From the IMG/VR virus record IMGVR_UViG_3300036819_000085, positions 1 through 27,864 of that record: DNA of 27,864 bases; one strand, given 5' to 3'. Under the pieces are notes generated by a model. That model searched no databases, was not told the DNA's origin, and worked only from the letters and a program-made list of their open reading frames with translations. The position numbers and the translations under genes were made by a program. Positions 22,635 to 27,864 of the stretch are shown one piece after another; within the stretch, counting starts at the first letter, position 1, and every line of letters begins with the position of its first letter. This stretch comes from a virus.

Positions 22635-23305
22635 TGACCGCACCTGCTGCCACGCCGCAAACCCAGCCGCCACCCCAGCAGGCCCAGCAGCAGCCCCAGG
22701 ACGACGACCACCTCGTGGCTCTCATCGTCACCGCTCTGGCCGCCTACTGGACCGCGCAGGCCCTCACAGGCGCTCTGCGGGCCCCGTTCAAGGCTGCGGG
22801 GATCTCCGGTGCCGCCCTGTCCGCCACAGCCGCCCTGGTGGCCTCGTGGCCGCATGAGGCGATGGAGGGGACCGGCCCGGCGCAGCGATGGGCGATCCGC
22901 GCGAATCTGGCCCGGCGGGCGTCGTTCTTTCTCCACGCGGCGCGGCGGACACAGCAGGCCATCGTGGCGGCACGGTCGAAGGATCAGCCGGTGATGGCCG
23001 CGATCCGGGACGCGCTGGCCACGGAGCGGCGTTTCATGGCGCTCCACGTCCAGGCCAGCACGGGGCGCGTTCAGGCAGCCTCAGCGGTAGATGGCGCGGC
23101 GGCCACGTATGGGAACTTGCTCGGCTGGCAGGCGATCAAGGACAAGCGGTGCACGCCCGGCTGCGCCAAAGCCAGCGGGAAGAACTTCCACGCTGACCGG
23201 CCGCCCATCGTCGAGGGTCACCCGGCGTTTCCCGGGATGGTTCACGGAAGTTCGTGCAGATGCATCCCCGTGAAGCCGTTCAAGGACGCTGAGGTGCTGC
23301 GCTAG
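22634..23305 (+). CDS. MuF-like (SPP1 gp7-like) minor head protein
   Basis: 223 aa, ATGA overlap. A Gln/Pro-rich N-terminus leads to a helical domain (HLVALIVTALAAYWTAQALT; later ALATERRFMALHVQAS). The C-terminus shows the MuF-type zinc centre: CTPGCAKASGKNFHADRPP, then HPAFPGMVHGSSCRC. MuF proteins follow the portal, sit inside or at the head vertex, and often carry C-terminal effector domains. Here effector-like domains are in separate downstream genes. Confidence 0.8.
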   Translation: MTAPAATPQTQPPPQQAQQQPQDDDHLVALIVTALAAYWTAQALTGALRAPFKAAGISGAALSATAALVASWPHEAMEGTGPAQRWAIRANLARRASFFLHAARRTQQAIVAARSKDQPVMAAIRDALATERRFMALHVQASTGRVQAASAVDGAAATYGNLLGWQAIKDKRCTPGCAKASGKNFHADRPPIVEGHPAFPGMVHGSSCRCIPVKPFKDAEVLR

Positions 23306-23537
23306 GCGGGATGACGCCATCCTCGGTGGCACGCCGCACCATGTGCTCCAGCGCGGGCAGCCGGCGGGCGCAACGCGTGCATTCGGGCGTGTCATCGCTG
23401 GCCGGCATGAGGCGGTCAGTCCAGGCGAAGTCGCCGTGGGCGAGAAGCGTTGCGCCGTCCTGGTCTCCTCCGGCCCAGTGCGCCAGATGGCCACCCTGGA
23501 GCCGCACGCGCTTACCCCAGATGCTCACATCGCTCAT
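23280..23537 (-). CDS. Small minus-strand accessory protein
   Basis: 85 aa from ATG 23537; GTG 23528 is possible. It has SIWGKRVRLQGGHLAHWAGG, a CTRC pair and a helical segment (LPALEHMVRRATED). It is convergent with the MuF-like gene, overlapping its end by 26 bases, and divergent from the zinc-finger gene. No ribosome site is seen; the start lies inside a 29-bp element repeated before the 24055 gene. No family recognised. Opposite orientation suggests an accessory (moron-type) gene. Confidence 0.6.
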   Translation of the reverse strand: MSDVSIWGKRVRLQGGHLAHWAGGDQDGATLLAHGDFAWTDRLMPASDDTPECTRCARRLPALEHMVRRATEDGVIPPSAAPQRP

Positions 23538-23559
23538 CGTAGACGGGGCGGTGAACCTG
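23531..23559 (+). repeat. Left copy of 29-bp direct repeat
   Basis: Shares CGCTCATCGTAG, then GGGCGGTGA and CCTG, with 24057-24085, with only small indels. It spans the start of the 23537 minus gene and the region just before the plus-strand zinc-finger gene. See the flanked cassette described in findings. Confidence 0.7.
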
Positions 23560-23564
23560 CCCGC

Positions 23565-23744
23565 GTGACGTGCCACCTGTGCCTTGAGCGTGTCCCGTTC
23601 GCAAGGATCGCCGACCACATGCGGCTGCTGCACCCTCACCTCGTATGGCATGGCGACGACCCTCATGACGCGAGAGCGGATGCGTGGCCGGATGGGAAGC
23701 CCGTCGTGTACGAGGACGCTGGGACGATAGCGGACATGGCATGA
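23565..23744 (+). CDS. Single C2H2-type zinc-finger protein
   Basis: 59 aa from GTG. The N-terminus contains CHLCLERVPFARIADHMRLL then HPHLVWH: CxxC, 11 residues, then H and a second H 5 residues on, like a C2H2 finger. The rest is acidic (DDPHDARADAWPDG). No clear ribosome site beyond GGGCGG. It lies inside the direct-repeat-flanked segment together with the 24055 minus gene. Confidence 0.55.
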   Translation: MTCHLCLERVPFARIADHMRLLHPHLVWHGDDPHDARADAWPDGKPVVYEDAGTIADMA

Positions 23745-23767
23745 GCAGGCCGGGACGACAGCGACGA

Positions 23768-24055
23768 CTAGGCGGGCCGCTCCGTAGCCAGGTGTGTGAG
23801 GATCAGCGCGTACCCGTCCCGGCCATGCCCGCCACCGCTGCCACCCCGGCCACCGCGCCCGATCTCGACAGCCACCTCGTCGGGTAGCTCACTGGCCGGG
23901 ATTGACTTCACGGCCAGCTCGCCGTCGCCACCATCCTTGTCCAAGGTGCCCCCAGCACCAGCGGCCTGCATGAGGGCATCCACGCGCACCGCGCCGGGCG
24001 GCTTCGTCCAGGTGCCGCTGTTGCTGAAGTACTGGATATCCACGTTCTCGATCAT
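23768..24055 (-). CDS. Glycine-rich tail-fibre-like small protein
   Basis: 95 aa from ATG 24055. The opening IQYFSNSGTWTKPPGAVRVD resembles the start of Gly-rich tail-fibre or adhesin modules; later it has IGRGGRGGSGGGHGRDGYA. No signal or Cys. It may be a virion surface decoration or a remnant of a larger fibre. It is on the minus strand among rightward structural genes. Its upstream element is the right copy of the 29-bp repeat. Confidence 0.6.
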   Translation of the reverse strand: MIENVDIQYFSNSGTWTKPPGAVRVDALMQAAGAGGTLDKDGGDGELAVKSIPASELPDEVAVEIGRGGRGGSGGGHGRDGYALILTHLATERPA

Positions 24056-24056
24056 C

Positions 24057-24085
24057 CGCTCATCGTAGGACCGGGCGGTGACCTG
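24057..24085 (+). repeat. Right copy of 29-bp direct repeat
   Basis: Same orientation as 23531-23559. It lies between the minus-strand 24055 start and the GTG of the plus-strand gene at 24085. On the minus strand both copies read TACGATGAGCG directly at the gene start, possibly a -10 element of a leaderless transcript. Confidence 0.7.
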
Positions 24086-24531
24086 TGGCCGCTCCGTCCG
24101 TGCAGCCCGTCAGCGACGCCCACGCCCCGCTCGCCGTACCCCAGAAGCTGACCACGGCGCAAGAGGTCAAGCTCCAACTGGCCCGCGACTACCCGCCCGG
24201 GGCGCTCGGCTGGGTCGATGACGTCGCATGGGGATCGCAGCCGGTGATGGTGCCGCTCCGGCAGATCGACCGCAGCACCGCTGACCCGAACTGGGCGCTG
24301 GCCGCGAAAGACAAGGCCAAGATCGCCGCGTTCGTCGCCCGGATCCGCTCGGGCACCCGGAAGCCGGTGGTCGCGGTCCGCCGTCCCGGTACCGCCCTGC
24401 TGCGTCTTGTGGACGGGCATACGCGGGCGCTGGCGTGTGCGGCGCTCGGGCAGCCGGTGACGGCGTGGGTGGGGACGGCGAAGACAGCGACAGGGCCGTG
24501 GGACGACGTGCATAGCCGCAGGACGAATTAG
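24085..24531 (+). CDS. ParB-like nuclease-domain protein
   Basis: 148 aa from GTG. A ParB/sulfiredoxin-like fold is indicated by VMVPLRQIDRSTADPNWALA and VVAVRRPGTALLRLVDGHTR with ALACAALGQPVTAWV, the GHTR-type motif of this family. It continues to a TAG that overlaps the next GTG (TAGTG). In phage head regions, ParB-like domains often occur as modules of MuF-type polyproteins. Whether it cuts DNA or uses nucleotides cannot be told from sequence. Confidence 0.78.
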   Translation: MAAPSVQPVSDAHAPLAVPQKLTTAQEVKLQLARDYPPGALGWVDDVAWGSQPVMVPLRQIDRSTADPNWALAAKDKAKIAAFVARIRSGTRKPVVAVRRPGTALLRLVDGHTRALACAALGQPVTAWVGTAKTATGPWDDVHSRRTN

Positions 24532-25808
24532 TGGACGGCGGCCAGCATGTCGTTGACCTGGTGGGCCCGCACGGTTACGTTCACGGCTGGATCAAAGTCG
24601 GCGCGGACGGCAAGGCCCCTGGCGTGCCCAAGGCCGCCGCACCCAAGACGGGTGGCGCGGGTTCCACGCTGGACGCTTTCAAAGCGTGGCGCGACGGCCT
24701 GACGCCTGCCGAGGACAAGGCGATGCGGTTCTACCAGTCGCCGGGGTTCGCGCTGATGAACGGCCAGTTGCGCGGCATGGACGCAGACACGCTCAAGAGC
24801 GGTGAGCACGCCAGCGACGCGGACCTGACCAGGGCACGGCAGGCCAGCAAGAACCTGACGAAGGCCATCGCCAAGGCACCGCCGCTGCCGCATGACACCA
24901 CCGTCTACCGGGGTTTCGACGCCGGCCAGTTCGGTGCCCTGACCCCCGGCGAGACCATCACCGACAAGGGCTTTACGTCGGTGTCGGTGAACGACGACGC
25001 CGGGGCGGTCGGCCGTGCCGCATCCAAAGCGCAGGCGGAGATCATCCTGCCTGCTGGCACCCGGGCGGCGGCCGGGTCGGTCCGCGAGTTGGTGCTGCCG
25101 CCGGGCTCCAGTTTCAGGGTCGTGAGCGCGACCAAGCGCGGCGGGGTGACGCACGTGAAGCTGGAACTGGTGCCGAAAGGCGCGAAGCTGGCAAACGATG
25201 CCGCCGGAACCGTTGACTTGACCGCGCAGACCGCTACCGCGTCCACGGTGCCGCATCCGTTCGGGTCACCGTCCGGGCCTGGCCTGTGGCACATGAAGGG
25301 CGCCGAGCTCGATCCGTACATCCAGAACGTCGCTCACGCCTTGCTGCGAAGCGGTACCGCCAAAACGCGCTCGCAGGCGATCAGGATGGCTTACGGCCTA
25401 GTGCAGAACTGGGCTCAGGGCCGAACTGGCGGCGGTAAGGGGCATGTTCACCCCGATGTGCAGGCTGCCGCCGCGAAGGCCATAGCGCACATGGACGCCT
25501 TGCGTGCCGCCGCCCACGCTCACGCGAACGAGGACGGTGCCGCCATGACCCTCACCTGGAACGGCGTTGAGGGAATCGAGCTCGGTGCCCCCATGTCCGC
25601 TGAGCGTGTCCCGCCAGGCCGCCGTGAGGGTGGCCAGTTCGTTCCCGCCGAACCGCAGTTGTCCCGGTACGACACCCCCGGTCAGGCGGCGAGGGCCATC
25701 AACGCGATGCAGGCGGCGGAGCGTGCCGTGGTCCGTGCGTCCACCTTGCCTCCACCGGGGTTCGACTGGCAGGCAGGCGATCGGCTGACAGCCGCTCAGC
25801 CGGGCTGA
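24531..25808 (+). CDS. ADP-ribosyltransferase-fold protein of the head region
   Basis: 425 aa. Residues 8-27 hold a module VDLVGPHGYVHGWIKVG shared with the last large protein. The ART domain spans ~50-212: TVYRG with R127, GFTSVSV with S150 in the STS position, and SVRELVLPPGSSF with E186; two residues before the Glu is Val rather than Gln/Glu. A second domain (~250-330) reads LDPYIQNVAHALLRSG and VHPDVQAAAAKAIA, a type seen in Streptomyces phage structural proteins. The protein could be a virion-carried enzyme delivered into the host. NAD-dependent modification is likely by fold; the target is unknown. Confidence 0.8.
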   Translation: MDGGQHVVDLVGPHGYVHGWIKVGADGKAPGVPKAAAPKTGGAGSTLDAFKAWRDGLTPAEDKAMRFYQSPGFALMNGQLRGMDADTLKSGEHASDADLTRARQASKNLTKAIAKAPPLPHDTTVYRGFDAGQFGALTPGETITDKGFTSVSVNDDAGAVGRAASKAQAEIILPAGTRAAAGSVRELVLPPGSSFRVVSATKRGGVTHVKLELVPKGAKLANDAAGTVDLTAQTATASTVPHPFGSPSGPGLWHMKGAELDPYIQNVAHALLRSGTAKTRSQAIRMAYGLVQNWAQGRTGGGKGHVHPDVQAAAAKAIAHMDALRAAAHAHANEDGAAMTLTWNGVEGIELGAPMSAERVPPGRREGGQFVPAEPQLSRYDTPGQAARAINAMQAAERAVVRASTLPPPGFDWQAGDRLTAAQPG

Positions 25809-26059
25809 AACCCGTCCGGCAGGTCCACCCGGAACGTCAGGTCCGAACGCGCCGGCAGCAGTTCCACGGTCAGTTCGTCGGCCCCCGGAGTGAACACCGT
25901 CCCCGGTGGCGGTTCCGCGATCCACTGAGTGAGCCCCTCCGGGCTGTCCTCCGGGTCGCGCACAATGGCGCATTCAGTCACGCGCCCGTCAGCGTGCCGG
26001 ATACGCACCCCGCGTGGCGCCTCCGGCTCCGGTGCTGGTCTCCGCTTCCATCGGCTCAC
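25796..26059 (-). CDS. Small accessory protein, third gene of minus operon
   Basis: 87 aa from GTG with GGAGGGG 6 bases upstream, overlapping the RHH gene stop (GTGA). A basic start (SRWKRRPAPEPEAPRG) precedes a beta-rich body (VRIRHADGRVTECAIVRD, later LTVELLPARSDLTFRVDLPD). No family recognised. Its end overlaps the end of the ART-fold gene by 13 bases. As last gene of a repressor-controlled operon it is an accessory gene product. Confidence 0.7.
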   Translation of the reverse strand: MSRWKRRPAPEPEAPRGVRIRHADGRVTECAIVRDPEDSPEGLTQWIAEPPPGTVFTPGADELTVELLPARSDLTFRVDLPDGFQPG

Positions 26060-26217
26060 TGATGCCCCTCCTCGTTACGCTCCCTGAACTCTTGCAGCGC
26101 CTGGACCATCGCGGCGTTGACGTTGGTGCCGTTGGCCGGGGCGTACCGCTCGTACCATGCCAGGAGGCCGCCCGGCATGCGGACGGCCTTCGGCTTGGTC
26201 AGGTGCCGGTCGGTCAC
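26056..26217 (-). CDS. Ribbon-helix-helix DNA-binding protein
   Basis: 53 aa from GTG, overlapping the stop of the upstream gene (GTGA) and the start of the next. The core KAVRMPGGLLAWYERYAPAN then TNVNAAMVQALQEFRERNEE fits Arc/CopG-type ribbon-helix-helix: a short basic strand, helix, turn with Asn, and second helix. RHH proteins bind short palindromes as paired dimers. Two 15-bp palindromes 21 bp apart lie in the promoter of this operon, so autorepression is the simplest reading. No toxin gene of known type is adjacent. Confidence 0.8.
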   Translation of the reverse strand: MTDRHLTKPKAVRMPGGLLAWYERYAPANGTNVNAAMVQALQEFRERNEEGHQ

Positions 26218-26411
26218 CGGGCGTTCCGGTCCTGGTCGGTCTGGGCGAATGCCTTGGCGCGCGACAGTCGCTCAATGTTGTCGGCGAGCACGCGCCCGTG
26301 GCCGTCCCTGACCTCGAACAGGCCGCCCGCGGGGACAGTGATCACGTAGGCGTTGGACCTTGCGGTCCAGGTGTCCGGACCACTCTTCAGCCATTCGATT
26401 TTGCTGGTCAT
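26214..26411 (-). CDS. Stand-alone copy of a structural-protein domain
   Basis: 65 aa from ATG with GGGAGCGGG upstream. Nearly the whole protein is one domain, WLKSGPDTWTARSNAYVIT then FEVRDGHGRVLADNIERLS. It is clearly related to residues 183-238 of the large protein encoded divergently at 26499 (WPKSGPGTWTARSNAYTIT, 14 of 16 residues identical over the best stretch). It is the first gene of a three-gene minus operon. It might compete with, bind to or protect the cognate module; this is inference. Confidence 0.8.
   Translation of the reverse strand: MTSKIEWLKSGPDTWTARSNAYVITVPAGGLFEVRDGHGRVLADNIERLSRAKAFAQTDQDRNAR
26346..26393 (-). repeat. Inverted copy of 27054-27101
   Basis: On the minus strand these 48 bases match 27054-27101 at 41 of 48 positions by hand alignment, with third-position and a few coding changes. 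The two copies are in opposite orientation about 660 bases apart, so they mark a duplicated and inverted domain. Confidence 0.8.
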
Positions 26412-26427
26412 TCCCGCTCCCTCATTC

Positions 26428-26463
26428 GGTGGTAGCACCACCCTAACAGGTGGTAGCACCACA
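26428..26463. promoter_or_regulatory. Twin 15-bp palindromic operator
   Basis: GGTGGTAGCACCACC at 26428-26442 recurs at 26449-26463 with only the last base changed. Each is a palindrome (GGTGGT, AGC, ACCACC), centre to centre 21 bp, two helical turns. It lies between the divergent 26411 minus and 26499 plus genes, over the minus promoter. The likely ligand is the RHH protein of the minus operon. Confidence 0.8.
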
Positions 26464-26468
26464 CGCAA
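26440..26468 (-). promoter_or_regulatory. Promoter of the minus-strand accessory operon
   Basis: On the minus strand TTGCGT (26468-26463) and TAGGGT (26445-26440) are 17 bases apart. The distal palindrome lies within the spacer and the proximal one covers the -10 and the predicted start site near 26433, an arrangement suited to tight repression. Confidence 0.55.
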
Positions 26469-26498
26469 GCCGACTAAGGCGCAAGAGGGAGGCCCGCA

Positions 26499-27779
26499 GT
26501 GAAGACCCCCGCCCCGCAGCGTGCTGCCGGCCGGAAGAAGCTCGCCGCCGCCGGACAGGCCCTGAGCGACGGCACCGCACCCATCCCCAACGTCGCCTAC
26601 CTGAAGAAGGCGATCCGGGCGAAGGGCCGCGTCGACCCGTCCAAGTGGCCGGCGCTGAAGGCCCTGATCGTGAAGCGGGCAAGGCAGCTCAAGGCGACGA
26701 ACGCACCGGGCGTCAAGGGGACGTGGGCGTTCCAGGCCGCGAACGACGGCGACGCGATCGAGCTGGTCGGCCCGAAAGGCTACGAGCACGGCTGGATCAA
26801 GGTCGGCGGCGGAGCGGACAAGCACATCGCCCTGGCAAAGAAAGCCGACGCTGAGGGACGCCACGCCGACGCGATCAACCACCTCGGCGCGGCGATCAAT
26901 GCGACGACGGACAAGTCGGCGGCGTTCCACCTGACCGAGCTCAAGAAGGAAATGGCCGCGCGGGCGATGGGTGTCCCGTACAAGGCGAAACCGCGGCCGA
27001 AACGGCTCCACGCGCCGGCGGGCGACGCGGAGAAGGCGAAAAGCGACTTTGACTGGCCGAAGAGTGGCCCCGGCACCTGGACCGCCCGCTCCAACGCCTA
27101 CACGATCACCCGCGGAGCTGACGGGTACGTCGTCCGCGACGGCTCCGGCCGGCAGATCGCCACCAAGAAGACCCTGAAGGCCGCCCAGGCCTCCGTCCAG
27201 ACCCACGCGAACGACTCGGAGGCGATCGACTTGGCCACACCCCGCAGGATGCCAGTAGTGCGTGGCGCGGCCGACGTCCAGTTGTCCCGCACCGGCCCCG
27301 GCGCGATCACCGCGCAGCACAAGTCCTCGGGCATGAAGATCGGCACCATCACCCCGCAGGGGAAGGGCTACGCCGGCAAGCACGCCGACGGGACCGCGAC
27401 GGGTGCCTCCGGTGGCCAGCAGGGCGCTCTGGCGGGCCTGATCGCCTACCACAACGCCCAGGCCGCGAAAGCGAAAGCGGGCATGGCGGCGGGCGGTGCG
27501 AAGACGTACACGGCGGGGGAGACGGACGCTGTTGACCTCGCCGGGGCGCTCCCGTACACCTCGAACGCCTCAGCCATGGACGGGCCACGGGTCACGTCGA
27601 TGGGTGCGGGGAAGCCAGCGAAGACAGCCGCACCCGCGAGCGGGGCACCGTCGGGGCTGTCCGCCTATGGGCAGGGCGTGTACAGGAAGTTGCTGGCCAA
27701 GGGCATGAAACCGGCCGTGGCGGCGATGTTCGCTAAGCGGGCCGACGCGATGCACGACAAGACGGCGAAGGCGGCCTAG
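26499..27779 (+). CDS. Modular phage structural protein
   Basis: 426 aa from GTG with GAGGGAGG 7 bases upstream. Modules in order: ~23-75, a helical domain (IPNVAYLKKAIRAKGRVDPS; DUF6582-like by memory); 85-103, LVGPKGYEHGWIKVG, shared with the ART-fold protein; ~108-160, helical; 183-238, the domain also encoded alone at 26411; ~250-320, Gly-rich; a helical C-terminus. Short motifs DAIEL (85), EAIDL (241) and DAVDL (343) recur at module borders. It is probably an internal head, scaffold or decoration protein; the exact role is unknown. Confidence 0.75.
   Translation: MKTPAPQRAAGRKKLAAAGQALSDGTAPIPNVAYLKKAIRAKGRVDPSKWPALKALIVKRARQLKATNAPGVKGTWAFQAANDGDAIELVGPKGYEHGWIKVGGGADKHIALAKKADAEGRHADAINHLGAAINATTDKSAAFHLTELKKEMAARAMGVPYKAKPRPKRLHAPAGDAEKAKSDFDWPKSGPGTWTARSNAYTITRGADGYVVRDGSGRQIATKKTLKAAQASVQTHANDSEAIDLATPRRMPVVRGAADVQLSRTGPGAITAQHKSSGMKIGTITPQGKGYAGKHADGTATGASGGQQGALAGLIAYHNAQAAKAKAGMAAGGAKTYTAGETDAVDLAGALPYTSNASAMDGPRVTSMGAGKPAKTAAPASGAPSGLSAYGQGVYRKLLAKGMKPAVAAMFAKRADAMHDKTAKAA
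27054..27101 (+). repeat. Direct-strand copy of the inverted domain repeat
   Basis: Encodes WPKSGPGTWTARSNAY inside the modular protein; matches 26346-26393 on the opposite strand at 41 of 48 bases. Confidence 0.8.
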
Positions 27780-27864
27780 TTCCGCTGCGGGCACCACGGC
27801 GAGAGCGACGTGCACATGCTGTGGTCGCCTCGCTTGCACATCCGGATCGTGGCGTTGATCTGAT
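27776..27864 (-). CDS. C-terminal end of a minus-strand Cys-containing protein
   Basis: Only the last 28 codons are in the window; the start lies beyond the right edge. The visible end contains MCKRGDHSMC and SPWCPQRN, three Cys in a short span, unlike random shadow sequence. Its TAG overlaps the stop of the rightward modular gene, a convergent arrangement also seen for the other minus-strand accessory genes here. Confidence 0.4.
   Translation of the reverse strand, partial: QINATIRMCKRGDHSMCTSLSPWCPQRN

Noticed and set aside
23343-23564. Longer start for the zinc-finger gene
   Set aside because: The upstream part overlaps the minus-strand gene and its translation is Arg/Ala-rich without features; the GTG at 23565 is just before the Cys motif.
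26075-26275. 66-codon minus frame overlapping the RHH gene
   Set aside because: The alternative frame gives an Arg/Pro-rich chain, while the RHH frame has clear fold features and exact GTGA overlaps.

Overview
High-GC actinobacterial DNA (Streptomyces/Streptosporangiales type: GTG and TTG starts, GTGA stop-start overlaps, WhiB and Spd-like genes). It looks like a mobile element that carries two machineries. One is an actinomycete conjugation module: a FtsK/TraB-type DNA translocase, cell-wall hydrolases and Spd-like membrane proteins. The other is a tailed-phage packaging and head module: small and large terminase, portal and MuF-like protein. A phage-plasmid or a conjugative element fused to a prophage would fit. 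No integrase, replication initiator, major capsid or tail gene is visible, so the element probably extends beyond both ends.

Layout. 1-1254: control region. Two overlapping regulators on the minus strand (XRE-like, cut by the window start, and GntR-like) face an excisionase-type HTH gene across a promoter region with a TGACGTCA palindrome. 1345-8532: a rightward array of small genes, mostly overlapping by 4 bases. It holds a WhiB regulator, NlpC/P60 and SLT-type wall enzymes, small membrane proteins and a 1099-aa FtsK-like translocase whose Walker A motif is split by an apparent class 3 intein. 8558-8661: a cluster of seven TGTCAC/GTGACA repeats, a candidate cis-acting transfer or operator site. 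8681-14063: a coiled-coil protein, an Spd-like membrane protein, a truncated GIY-YIG domain, zinc-motif and membrane proteins (DUF3307-like, DUF457/YdjM-like) and a PadR-like regulator.

14064-20846: an HNH homing-type endonuclease, then pre-packaging genes, an Ig-like protein, terminase small and large subunits, an RHH protein and a second homing-type endonuclease (GIY-YIG/T5orf172 plus NUMOD3-like repeats). Both endonuclease genes are preceded by the same extended -10 promoter and a hairpin of the same shape but different stem sequence.

20864-27779: portal, zinc-ribbon protein, MuF-like protein, ParB-like protein, an ADP-ribosyltransferase-fold protein and a modular structural protein. Short minus-strand accessory genes are inserted among them. 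One is a cassette flanked by 29-bp direct repeats. Another is a three-gene operon whose ribbon-helix-helix protein may bind two 15-bp palindromes in its own promoter.

No stretch longer than about 150 bases lacks a gene. No tRNA, rRNA, IS element or CRISPR array was recognised.
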